A stretch of 13,810 nucleotides of DNA from NCBI GenBank assembly GCA_023453125.1, contig JAEXUB010000229.1:1-13810 (forward strand), in the 5' to 3' direction. The stretch comes from Bacteroidota bacterium. Lineage in GTDB: Bacteria; Bacteroidota; Ignavibacteria; Ignavibacteriales; Melioribacteraceae. Below, piece after piece: positions 6,815 to 13,525 of this stretch (positions are counted from its first letter, which is position 1; every line of letters begins with the position of its first letter). The position numbers and the translations under genes are program-made. The notes beneath the pieces are model-generated. The model ran no database searches, was not told the DNA's origin, and was given only the letters and a program-made list of their open reading frames with translations.

Positions 6815-7573
6815 TTATTTACCTAATGAGAAACGGAAAGGAATGTTAACCCAACAGGTAATAGGCTTACCGTTCTGAATAGCCGGTGTAAACAAGGTCT
6901 TCATTGCGGCTTCTTTAGCCGGTTCAACAAAGATTTCGTTATCAGCCTTAATAACTGCGGTTCTCATTGGCTTTCCTTCTTTGTTAACCAATACTCTAAG
7001 AACTACAAGTCCTGTTAATCCGGCTCTCTGAGCAATTTCGGGATAAACCGGTTTTACAAGCTGTATTGGTTCAGGATTTTTTTCAACAGCCTGGAAGGTA
7101 GAAGGATCTGGATTATCATCTTCACTGGCTCTTTTCTCAGGTTCAATCTTGATATCCTGAGTAATCTGCACATTACCGCCGTCGCTGATTGTCTGAGTAG
7201 GAGCAATAGCTCTGCTCATTTCAGCCTGCGAGGCTAATGTTTGTTCCGGGGCGGCCTTACTGTCCTCTACCGGAACAGGGACACCCACGTTGGGTTTAAC
7301 AGCCGCTGCTGCTGTTTGTACTTGTGGTGCGACTTCCTGAACGATTGACGGAGGAGGTCCCATTTCGCTGTACTTCATTGCTACTACTGGTACATCGTCA
7401 TAGTTCTCTTCTTCAGCATTCAAAGCCTGGACAAGGAAATAAATGCCGATTAACATAAGATGGAAGAGAATAGCAGTTAAAAATCCGTACCCGTAGTTTC
7501 TCGGATAAAGTCTCTTTAACTCGAATGCTCCGTATACGTTTTTGTAGTCGACCGCTGTTGTATTATTTGCCAT
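6815..7573 (-). CDS. tonB: TonB-family energy transducer
   Basis: This inner-membrane-anchored protein of about 252 residues passes proton-motive energy from ExbB-ExbD to outer-membrane receptors. A cytoplasmic start of about 28 residues precedes one transmembrane helix (about 29-49, GFLTAILFHLMLIGIYFLVQ) that contains a His in the position of the functionally important TonB helix histidine. A periplasmic spacer with PPPS, AAAAVKP and EP/KP stretches follows. The C-terminal TonB_C domain (about 170-250) shows KPVYPEIAQRAGLTG, VVLRVLVNKEGK, and a final WVNIPFRFSL strand. I prefer ATG 7573 because GGAG lies six bases before it; ATG 7579 touches GGAG directly and would add two residues. The tonB start lies about 14 bp after the second exbD stop. 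Its receptor is not in the window. Confidence 0.92.
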   Translation of the reverse strand: MANNTTAVDYKNVYGAFELKRLYPRNYGYGFLTAILFHLMLIGIYFLVQALNAEEENYDDVPVVAMKYSEMGPPPSIVQEVAPQVQTAAAAVKPNVGVPVPVEDSKAAPEQTLASQAEMSRAIAPTQTISDGGNVQITQDIKIEPEKRASEDDNPDPSTFQAVEKNPEPIQLVKPVYPEIAQRAGLTGLVVLRVLVNKEGKPMRTAVIKADNEIFVEPAKEAAMKTLFTPAIQNGKPITCWVNIPFRFSLGK

Positions 7574-7587
7574 TTTCATCTCCGGTC

Positions 7588-8091
7588 TTAAATGGCCCTG
7601 GCCATTTCTTTTTTATCAATTTCAGTTATCGGAACAATTGAGAATTTATCAAGCTGGTTGACTTTCAATTCATCAATAATATCAATTAAAGCGTGGCTTT
7701 TAGCTTCCCTGTCAACAATAACCTTGAAAATCCAGTCGGGTCTTTCTGCCTTTCTGGCAGCAATAAACTCGGTCAATTTGTCAAAGTTCATTTTCTGGGG
7801 AACATCAAAACCTTTGTTCCAATAGATTGTCATATCGTTGCTTACTCTGATAGTAATCATTTTCGATTCAGCAATATCAACAGTCTGTTTATTTGTCTCA
7901 GGCAACATGATTTCAAGCGCCTGAGGCAGCCTGAATACGGTAGTAAGCATAAAGAATGTTAATAATAAGAACGCAACGTCAACTAAAGGAGTCATGTCGA
8001 TTCTGATCTTCATTCTTCTTTTTGGCTTTCTACCTTTCTTTTGATGGCGTTTATTTCCACCGCCGCCGCCACCTACATCAGCTCCTGCCAT
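7588..8091 (-). CDS. exbD: ExbD/TolR-family proton channel subunit (second copy)
   Basis: This 167-residue protein starts with an unusual Gly-run and then Lys/Arg-rich tail (GGGGGGNKRHQKKGRKPKRR) on the cytoplasmic side. One transmembrane helix with MTPLVDVAFLLLTFFMLTT follows; D38 is the membrane aspartate that carries protons in ExbD. A periplasmic domain follows (about 60-167), ending with the typical FKVIVDREAKSHALIDIIDELK and a KFSIVPI strand. It is the second of two different ExbD proteins in the operon. The GGAG ribosome site is six bases before the ATG and 11 bp separate it from the first exbD. Paired ExbD proteins are common in Bacteroidota-type clusters, where they may form a heterodimer in the ExbB pentamer; here that is inference. 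Confidence 0.93.
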   Translation of the reverse strand: MAGADVGGGGGGNKRHQKKGRKPKRRMKIRIDMTPLVDVAFLLLTFFMLTTVFRLPQALEIMLPETNKQTVDIAESKMITIRVSNDMTIYWNKGFDVPQKMNFDKLTEFIAARKAERPDWIFKVIVDREAKSHALIDIIDELKVNQLDKFSIVPITEIDKKEMARAI

Positions 8092-8102
8092 TTCATTCTC
8101 CT

Positions 8103-8573
8103 TTAATTTTTAACTTGTTCAAAATTAGTAACTACGCTGAATCGGGTAATCTGAGTTTTCTGCAAAACTTCAAGAATATCCGACACTACACCGAATTTGT
8201 TGTTAGCATCTGTCTTAACAACAGTTCTTAATCTCGGGTTCTGGGCTCTTGCTTTCATTAACTGATCAGCAAGTTCTGCTTTCTTAATCGGGCCGCACTG
8301 TTTCTGTCTGAAATCGGCGCCGAAGAAGTTCTCCATCATCTGAGGAGCGGTGAAACCAAGATATAAACTGTCGTTTTTATCGACAAATATTGTCATAACG
8401 TCAGTTTCGGGTAATTTAGCCGGAGACTGTGACATGGGGAGATTGATCTGAACATCTTCTGGTGGTTTGAACTGTGTTGTTAACATAAAAAATGTTAAAA
8501 GCAAGAACGCAACGTCTACCAGAGGTGTCATATCGATACCAATACTTACCCTGCTTTTTTTAATTTTAGACAT
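8103..8573 (-). CDS. exbD: ExbD/TolR-family proton channel subunit (first copy)
   Basis: This 156-residue protein has a short basic start (MSKIKKSR), then IGIDMTPLVDVAFLLLTFFM with the channel aspartate D20, then a periplasmic domain. The helix is almost identical to that of the second copy while the periplasmic parts differ, so this is an old duplication with distinct roles. This copy has an insert around residues 70-95 (LGFTAPQMMENFFGADFRQK) before the conserved RTVVKTDANNKFGVVSDILEVLQ segment. AGAGG overlapping the exbB stop is seven bases before the ATG, which points to coupled translation. It works with ExbB and TonB at the inner membrane. Confidence 0.93.
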   Translation of the reverse strand: MSKIKKSRVSIGIDMTPLVDVAFLLLTFFMLTTQFKPPEDVQINLPMSQSPAKLPETDVMTIFVDKNDSLYLGFTAPQMMENFFGADFRQKQCGPIKKAELADQLMKARAQNPRLRTVVKTDANNKFGVVSDILEVLQKTQITRFSVVTNFEQVKN

Positions 8574-8584
8574 TACATTACCTC

Positions 8585-9367
8585 TTATTTGCTTTTGAGT
8601 AACTGTATTACGTTGTAAGAAGCTTCATCCACCTGGAATGTAAAGTTATCAACTTTGTTTGTAAAGAAGTTATAAGCAACAATACCAATAATAGCAACGA
8701 TAAGACCGCCTGCTGTATTGAAGAGCGCTTCGGAGATACCGGTTGCCAACGCAAGAGCGTCTACCTGTCCGGCATGTGAAAGAGCCGCGAATGAACGGAT
8801 CATACCGATAACTGTACCGAGAAGACCAACCATTGTAGCGATTGAAGCGATGGTTGAAAGAGCAATAAGGTTCTTTTCCAATAATGGAGTTTCGAGCAAT
8901 AAAGCTTCTTCAACTGAACGCTGAACTTCGCCGAGAGCTTTTTCTTTATCTACGCCGTCAGCCTGAACTTCTTTATAACGGGTAAGAGCAGCTCTGATGA
9001 TGTTAGCAACAGATCCTCTCTGAGCGTCGCAAGCTTTCAAAGCTTCGTCTATCTTGTTGTTTCTTAAGAGAGCGAGAACGTCTGTAAAGAATTTCTGAAC
9101 TGATCTCTTTCCTGCTGCTTTCTTTAATGATAATGTTCTTTCTACTACGATTGCTAAGTCCATAATTGAAAGAGCAATAAGTAATGCGATAAGGGGACCA
9201 CCTGTATAAACCATGCCCGGGATGTTAACCGGTTTGTCATAAATAACGGCTCCTGTAGCAGGATCTTTTGCGAAGTTTGCTTCTGCTCCAAAAACACCAG
9301 CGTAAATGCCATATGATACTGCCATAGCAATTACGAAAAGAATAACGATAAATGCGGACTGTTTCAT
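8585..9367 (-). CDS. exbB: ExbB/TolQ/MotA-family proton channel protein
   Basis: This 260-residue inner-membrane protein forms the proton channel scaffold for ExbD and TonB. Hydrophobic segments lie at about 5-25, 54-76, 166-190 and 209-235. The last three are the usual ExbB/TolQ helices; the first is an additional N-terminal helix common in Bacteroidota-type ExbB. Conserved motifs are TPLLEKNLIALSTIASIATM, GLLGTVIGMI (181-190) and EALFNTAGGLIVAI (213-226), with the channel-lining threonines T185 and T218. The cytoplasmic domain (about 80-160) is of normal size. It is the first gene of the operon. AGGAG lies at 9383-9379, 11 bases before the ATG, which is somewhat long. A sigma54-type promoter (9416-9429) is placed to give a leader of roughly 37 bases. 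Confidence 0.94.
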   Translation of the reverse strand: MKQSAFIVILFVIAMAVSYGIYAGVFGAEANFAKDPATGAVIYDKPVNIPGMVYTGGPLIALLIALSIMDLAIVVERTLSLKKAAGKRSVQKFFTDVLALLRNNKIDEALKACDAQRGSVANIIRAALTRYKEVQADGVDKEKALGEVQRSVEEALLLETPLLEKNLIALSTIASIATMVGLLGTVIGMIRSFAALSHAGQVDALALATGISEALFNTAGGLIVAIIGIVAYNFFTNKVDNFTFQVDEASYNVIQLLKSK

Positions 9368-9415
9368 TTTTTTTATATCTCCTATTGTTTATGTGTTAAT
9401 GATGGTCTTATTAAT

Positions 9416-9429
9416 GCAATTATTATGCC
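9416..9429 (-). promoter_or_regulatory. Sigma54 (-24/-12) promoter upstream of exbB
   Basis: On the minus strand the sequence is AGGCATAATAATTGCAT. GG at 9429-9428 and GC at 9417-9416 are exactly ten bases apart. The -24 block GGCA and the -12 block TTGCA match the known RpoN consensus TGGCAC-N5-TTGCA at nine of eleven positions. The predicted start of transcription is near 9404, giving a leader of about 37 bases that includes the ribosome site. A sigma54 activator is encoded directly upstream. Confidence 0.65.
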
Positions 9430-9492
9430 TGAATTAATATTTTTTTAAAAAGCCTCAAATAGGAAAGAATTCGCATTTTTCCCTCATCCCTA

Positions 9493-9507
9493 TTTTCAAA
9501 AAGAGAT
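9493..9507. promoter_or_regulatory. Degenerate third copy of the upstream palindrome
   Basis: TTTTCAAAAAGAGAT matches the 15-bp site ATTTCAAAATGAAAT at 12 of 15 positions. Its centre is 42 bp (about four helical turns) from the centre of the nearest full copy, on the promoter side. It may be a weak binding site; in AT-rich DNA it could also be chance. Confidence 0.25.
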
Positions 9508-9534
9508 TTTGTATGAGCAAAATTTAATTTTGTG

Positions 9535-9549
9535 ATTTCAAAATGAAAT
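9535..9549. promoter_or_regulatory. Palindromic upstream activator site, promoter-proximal
   Basis: ATTTCAAAATGAAAT is a perfect inverted repeat, ATTTCA and TGAAAT around three bases. It is identical to the copy at 9590-9604. It lies 106 bp upstream of the -24 GG of the sigma54-like promoter, a usual distance for an enhancer-binding protein. The neighbouring NtrC-type regulator, with its Fis-type helix-turn-helix, is the natural candidate to bind it; binding is inference. Confidence 0.55.
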
Positions 9550-9589
9550 GGCCATCTGCTAAGTGTTTGCAATACAACGCTTTAAGCAA

Positions 9590-9604
9590 ATTTCAAAATG
9601 AAAT
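9590..9604. promoter_or_regulatory. Palindromic upstream activator site, promoter-distal
   Basis: This is a second identical copy of ATTTCAAAATGAAAT. It begins 55 bp from the first, close to five helical turns, so both would face the same side of the DNA. It lies just after the NtrC-type regulator stop codon and about 161 bp upstream of the -24 element. Paired sites of this kind support oligomerisation of sigma54 activators. Confidence 0.55.
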
Positions 9605-9624
9605 ATCCCCTAATTAATTGCAAT

Positions 9625-10953
9625 TTAAAGGTCATACAGCTTTCTTTTGCGCCAGAGGGTGGTTTCGGATATTCCCAGTATCTTTGCCGCCTCTTTTGGA
9701 GTAGGTGCGAGTCTTAATACCTCTATAATATGCTGTTTTTCAAGCTCTTCCAGTTTGGGGATTATATTAATGAATTGTTTTGGTTTTTCATTCACTATTT
9801 CAATGGGGAGGAATTCCGGTTTAACCTGCCCCTCCTTAGAAAAGACAATTAGTCTTTTAATGATATTTTCAAATTCCCTTACATTACCGGGCCAATCGTA
9901 ATCCATCAGTAATTTCATTGTCTCAGGGGCTATCTCATAATTTCTGCCCGGCGAATACTTTGCAAAAAAGTATTCTGCAAGAGTAGGGATGTCTTCTTTC
10001 CGCTGACTTAATGGAGGGAGCTTAAAACGGACACCGCTAATCCTATAATAAAAATCATCCCTCAATTCCCCTTTTGACAATTCTTCATTTATTTCCCTGT
10101 TGGTAGCGCTGATAATGCGTACATTAATCTTTCTGGTAATGCTTTCCCCCACCCGTTCAAATTCCATTGATTGAAGAAAACGGAGGAGTTTAACCTGCAT
10201 CGGTTTGGGAATTTCGGCAACTTCATCCAGAAATACGGTCCCCTGGTCTGCGAGTTCCAATCTTCCAATTCTATCTTTAATAGCCCCTGTAAAAGAACCC
10301 TTAGTATGCCCGAACAATTCGCTTTCAAAGAGATTTTCCGGAATGGCAGCGCAGTTTATGGCCATGAATGTGGCATCCCTTCTTTCACTGTTTTCGTGAA
10401 TAAAACGGGCAAGAAGCTCTTTGCCTGTTCCGCTTTCCCCCTCTATTAATACAGGTATGTCGCTGTCGGCAATATCTTTTGCAGTTTTGATAATATCGCG
10501 CATCTGATAATTTTTGGTGGCAATTGTATTTGGGAGTTCCTCCTCCATAACCTGGGCACGAAGCCCCTTTACTTCTTTAATAAGATGATGATGCTCATAT
10601 ACCCTTTCGGCAATATGAGTAAATTCCTGGTAGGAGAAGGGCTTGGTCAGATAATCATATGCCCCCTTCTTAATAGCTTCAACTGCAGACTCTATTGTTC
10701 CGTGAGCCGTCATAAGTACTATTGTTGTCTCTTCCGAAAGCCTTTTTAGTTCCGATAATACCTGAAGTCCGTCCATAGGCTGCATCTTAAGGTCTACAAA
10801 TGCAATATCGAAATACTTTTCCTGAGCCCTTTTAAGAGCCGCAACCGGGTCTCCGAACACCTCAGCCTGAAAACCGAGTGAATTAAGTGCCAGCTCCACC
10901 ATTTTTAAAATATTCTGCTCATCATCAACAACAAGCACATTTCCTTTAAACAT
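9625..10953 (-). CDS. NtrC-type sigma54-dependent response regulator
   Basis: This 442-residue activator has three domains. The receiver (about 1-120) has D10/D11, phospho-acceptor D54 in FVDLKMQPMDG, T83 and K104. The AAA+ sigma54-interaction domain (about 143-370) has Walker A GESGTGKE (172-179), the sigma54-contacting loop GSFTGA (219-224, usually GAFTGA), Walker B TVFLDEV (239-245), and YYRISGVRFKLPPLSQR and WPGNVREFEN signatures. A Fis-type helix-turn-helix (about 418-440, TPKEAAKILGISETTLWRKR) ends the protein. It should use ATP to open sigma54 promoters when phosphorylated. It is the partner of the membrane kinase, whose stop is two bases upstream; the GGAG ribosome site is within the kinase's last codons. 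Immediately downstream are paired palindromes and a sigma54-like promoter before exbB, making that operon its probable target. Resemblance is to the AlgB/AtoC/NtrC group; no specific name can be assigned. Confidence 0.95.
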   Translation of the reverse strand: MFKGNVLVVDDEQNILKMVELALNSLGFQAEVFGDPVAALKRAQEKYFDIAFVDLKMQPMDGLQVLSELKRLSEETTIVLMTAHGTIESAVEAIKKGAYDYLTKPFSYQEFTHIAERVYEHHHLIKEVKGLRAQVMEEELPNTIATKNYQMRDIIKTAKDIADSDIPVLIEGESGTGKELLARFIHENSERRDATFMAINCAAIPENLFESELFGHTKGSFTGAIKDRIGRLELADQGTVFLDEVAEIPKPMQVKLLRFLQSMEFERVGESITRKINVRIISATNREINEELSKGELRDDFYYRISGVRFKLPPLSQRKEDIPTLAEYFFAKYSPGRNYEIAPETMKLLMDYDWPGNVREFENIIKRLIVFSKEGQVKPEFLPIEIVNEKPKQFINIIPKLEELEKQHIIEVLRLAPTPKEAAKILGISETTLWRKRKLYDL

Positions 10954-10955
10954 TT

Positions 10956-12857
10956 TTACTCCACAGGTATTCTGATTGTAAATTCGCTTCCTTTTCCGGG
11001 TTGGCTTTTAACTCTAATCTCTCCCCGGTGAAGATCAATAATTTCTTTCACTATTGAGAGTCCAAGCCCTACACTCCCCTGAATATTTGAATCGACCTGA
11101 TAAAATTTATCGAAAATTCTGTCTATTTGCTTCTGTCCTATTCCAATTCCGGTATCCGATATTATGATAACAATATCGCTATCGTTTTTCTCAACATTAA
11201 TATTAATTACCCCTCCCCGGTGGGTAAACTTCAATGAATTCGAAACAAGATTTTCGAGAGCCCGCAAAAGATAATCGAAATTCCCCTTAAAGACGGGGAC
11301 ATTCTCGGAAACCTGGGTTGCAAGCCGTATTCCGTTCTCTTCTGCACGCCACAAAAAGTCCTTCATTAAATGCTCAAGTATCGTTCTTATATCCACCTTT
11401 TCAATAAGAAGCATCGTACTGCCGGCTTCAATCTTAGTCAGCTCAAGAATTTCAAATACCATTTTGTTAAGGCGTTTATAATCATCTTTAATGGACATTA
11501 AAAGTTCTTTCTGTTTTGGAGCCAGATCCCCTACAACCCCCTCTTCCATTAAACCGACAGCCATTCCAAGCGATGTAAGAGGAGTCTTAAGCTCATGCGA
11601 TACTTTGGCTATAAATTCGGATTTCATACTGTCGAGTTCCTGAAACTTGGTAATGTCGTTAAAAACTATTACAAGTCCGGCAAAATCCGATTCCGGTATG
11701 TGTATAAAGGAATAAATTGGTATAAAAAATTTATTCTTTCCCCCTTCGTCGCTTAGAATAATAAAGGGTTCTCCCTTTCCTTTCCGTCTCTGCCCCGTCT
11801 GCATTTCATATTTATCAAAGAAATAATTCTTGGGGAACAGAAATTTAAGGTTCAGCCCGTCGGTTTCGTTAATGCAGAATACTTCCTTAAACTGTTTGTT
11901 GGCAATAATGATGGAAAGGAATTCGTCTGTAACAACAACAGGCTCGTTTATATTTTCAAGAATAATCTCCGATTTCCTCTTTTCGAAGAGAATTTTGTTT
12001 ACATTCATCTTTTCATAAATGAGCAGCTTCTCGCTCATAGTATTGAATTCGATTGCCAGATTTGAAATTTCGTCCTCGGCTACATCAACATTTATCTTTT
12101 CTTCAAAATTACCTTCTGAGATAAGCCGGGCTGTTCTGGTAAGGTCCCTGATAGGCCTGATTATGTAATCTGTAAACTTGCTAATAAATATAAAGCTTAT
12201 TATGCTGCCTGTAACAAGAATGAAAATAATCCATAATGCGGCCGATCTGGTAATTTCCTTGTTCTGGTTAATAGTCTCTTTAATGGCAACCTGATTGCTC
12301 ATATGCAGCGTATCAGCGTATTTTTTAACCTCTTTAACTGCATTCATTATTATCAGCGTAAGCTGATTATTATCCGGTTTTTTGCTGTTGTATATCAGGA
12401 GAGAGTCATCAATGGTTCTCAGCATCCCCTTTTTGCCCGGATAAAGGACGTCGGTGCTTTCATCCACGTTGCGGACAAAGTATTTAAACTTCTGATTCAG
12501 GGAATCGAACAACCTTCTCGATTCATAAGCAAGGAGCCTGTTAGAGCGGGCCTGGTCGTACAATTTAAAGAAGCTGAATTTAAGAGTATCGAATACAAAA
12601 CTCTGCGATTCATCCTTTTTATTAAATAAATTAACGAGGCAGTATTGCTGTTTATCTAGCACTCTGTTCATTTCGCTTATATAAATCATTCCGTTATAAT
12701 TCGTTTCGAGGGAGGATTTAACCGACTCGTTGAATTTATAGAAATTATAGACGCTGTAGAATGTAACCGTAAGCATAATCATTACGATAATTGCAAAACC
12801 GGCTAAAATTCTACCCCTTAAAGTTGGACTGAATATCCTGTAAAGAAAGAAGCTCAT
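10956..12857 (-). CDS. Membrane sensor histidine kinase: HAMP-PAS-HisKA-HATPase
   Basis: This 633-residue inner-membrane kinase has a first helix at about 19-37 (LAGFAIIVMIMLTVTFYSVY), a periplasmic helical sensor region of about 165 residues (38-204) of four-helix-bundle type, and a second helix at about 206-226. HAMP follows (about 227-280, IIRPIRDLTRTARLISEGNF), then a PAS domain (about 293-405), HisKA with phospho-acceptor H421 in VSHELKTPLTSL, N box N540 (LVSNSLKFT), G1 DTGIG (568-572) and G2 GSVGLGLS (594-601). All catalytic boxes are intact. The architecture resembles KinB, a kinase that pairs with the NtrC-type AlgB, and it likewise precedes an NtrC-type regulator, 2 bp away. The ligand is unknown; the helical periplasmic sensor has no Cache or PBP signature. 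It is the first gene of its transcript; the ribosome site before ATG 12857 is weak. Confidence 0.95.
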   Translation of the reverse strand: MSFFLYRIFSPTLRGRILAGFAIIVMIMLTVTFYSVYNFYKFNESVKSSLETNYNGMIYISEMNRVLDKQQYCLVNLFNKKDESQSFVFDTLKFSFFKLYDQARSNRLLAYESRRLFDSLNQKFKYFVRNVDESTDVLYPGKKGMLRTIDDSLLIYNSKKPDNNQLTLIIMNAVKEVKKYADTLHMSNQVAIKETINQNKEITRSAALWIIFILVTGSIISFIFISKFTDYIIRPIRDLTRTARLISEGNFEEKINVDVAEDEISNLAIEFNTMSEKLLIYEKMNVNKILFEKRKSEIILENINEPVVVTDEFLSIIIANKQFKEVFCINETDGLNLKFLFPKNYFFDKYEMQTGQRRKGKGEPFIILSDEGGKNKFFIPIYSFIHIPESDFAGLVIVFNDITKFQELDSMKSEFIAKVSHELKTPLTSLGMAVGLMEEGVVGDLAPKQKELLMSIKDDYKRLNKMVFEILELTKIEAGSTMLLIEKVDIRTILEHLMKDFLWRAEENGIRLATQVSENVPVFKGNFDYLLRALENLVSNSLKFTHRGGVININVEKNDSDIVIIISDTGIGIGQKQIDRIFDKFYQVDSNIQGSVGLGLSIVKEIIDLHRGEIRVKSQPGKGSEFTIRIPVE

Positions 12858-13066
12858 TTATCTAATATTCTCTTTTCTCTGCTTAAAAATGGAAAGATTT
12901 CGGCTTATTATCAAAAATTTGTTTGATCAAACTCATGATTCATTTTTTTATTGCTTTATATTATTTTTTTTACTATATTCTTACAGAATCGGTTCCTTAC
13001 AGTTTTGTGCTTTTTCTCCTTGCTAGTCCGTTGTATTTCAAGGGTAGAATATAAAGCGGAGGCAAT
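12858..13066. promoter_or_regulatory. Divergent promoter region, kinase and receiver-like gene
   Basis: This 209-bp AT-rich gap lies between two divergent transcripts. It should hold promoters for the kinase-regulator operon (minus) and the receiver-like gene (plus). Seen directly: a 12-bp perfect palindrome GTTTGATCAAAC at 12921-12932, a T-rich stretch at about 12942-12975, and a strong GGAGG ribosome site at 13058-13062 for the plus-strand gene. A TTGCTA (13020-13025) and TAGAAT (13045-13050) pair with 19-bp spacing is a weak sigma70-type candidate for the plus strand. No paired copies of the 15-bp sites near exbB occur here. Confidence 0.5.
12921..12932. promoter_or_regulatory. 12-bp perfect palindrome, possible operator
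   Basis: GTTTGATCAAAC is a perfect dyad 64-75 bp upstream of the kinase start codon and about 135 bp upstream of the plus-strand gene. Such a dyad between divergent genes may bind a dimeric regulator. It is unlike the ATTTCA-N3-TGAAAT sites, so the NtrC-type protein is not an obvious binder. Confidence 0.3.
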
Positions 13067-13516
13067 ATGTTGGACGCAAATTTGCACAAAATATCTATCG
13101 CCGCTCCAGAAACCGCAAATTCCGGAAAAGATATTTCGCCGGACAATGATTTCAATGTGCTTATAATTGACAAAGACAAATCGGCCCTCGATAACATTAA
13201 AAGCCTGCTTAATAAAGAAAACTGTAATCTGGTTTATGCTTCTTCCTACAAAGAGGCGGTTGAAACGGCTAAAAAAATAAAAATCAGCCTGGTTGTATCG
13301 GAATTCCTCCTTGGAGATCATTCCTGCCTTGAAATAATTATGATGCTGAAGAAACTGAAGCCAAATCTTCCTATTGCTATAATGAGCGGCAGCGAAGACC
13401 TTATAAGCGAAAAGGATGCTCTCAATTTCAGTGCCTATTATTTTATTAAAAAACCGCTGCAGCCGGAATTACTAAATAAAATAATAGAAAAGTCATCTTA
13501 TAATTATGCATTATAA
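13067..13516 (+). CDS. Receiver-like protein with Glu at the phospho-acceptor position
   Basis: This 149-residue protein has an N-terminal extension of about 28 polar residues followed by a CheY-like receiver fold (about 29-143) and no output domain. Strand 1 is FNVLIIDKDKSALD, so one acidic pocket residue (D35) remains and the next is Lys. Where a receiver has its phospho-acceptor Asp, this has E79 (LVVSEFLLGD), the classic phospho-mimic change. S107 and the conserved K129-P130 (FIKKPL) are kept. It therefore probably cannot be phosphorylated normally and may act as a permanently 'on' or purely binding receiver; that is inference. A strong GGAGG ribosome site lies four bases before ATG 13067. 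It is divergent from the membrane kinase, so it could modulate that kinase or its regulator, and is co-transcribed with the 69-residue gene 9 bp downstream. Confidence 0.85.
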   Translation: MLDANLHKISIAAPETANSGKDISPDNDFNVLIIDKDKSALDNIKSLLNKENCNLVYASSYKEAVETAKKIKISLVVSEFLLGDHSCLEIIMMLKKLKPNLPIAIMSGSEDLISEKDALNFSAYYFIKKPLQPELLNKIIEKSSYNYAL

Positions 13517-13525
13517 AGGAGGCCT

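Larger units (their letters stand above)
9368..9624 (-). promoter_or_regulatory. Regulatory region of the exbB-tonB operon
   Basis: This 257-bp AT-rich gap separates the NtrC-type regulator gene from exbB. Reading toward exbB on the minus strand it contains two identical 15-bp palindromic sites (9590-9604, 9535-9549), a degenerate third copy (9493-9507), a sigma54-like promoter (9416-9429) and an AGGAG ribosome site (9383-9379). No small gene or strong terminator for the upstream regulator is visible, so some readthrough from the kinase-regulator genes is possible. Confidence 0.6.

Noticed and set aside
9616..9625. AATTGCAATT palindrome at the end of the NtrC-type gene
   Set aside because: It is short, purely AT-rich apart from the centre, and overlaps the stop codon; no reason to think it functional.
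12891..12904. GG-N10-GC on the plus strand as a second sigma54 promoter for the receiver-like gene
   Set aside because: Only the GG and GC dinucleotides fit; the flanking blocks (GGAAA, CGGCT) do not match, and it lies more than 160 bp from the start codon.
13034..13050. ATTTCAAGGGTAGAAT as another copy of the ATTTCA-N3-TGAAAT site
   Set aside because: The second half-site is altered and the spacing is off by one, so it is probably chance in AT-rich DNA.
13031..13055. TTGTAT ... TATAAA as a sigma70 promoter for the receiver-like gene
   Set aside because: The spacing is only 13 bp, too short for a normal -35/-10 pair.
12956..13321. 121-codon open frame on the minus strand
   Set aside because: It overlaps the plus-strand receiver-like gene, which has a strong ribosome site and a clear receiver fold.
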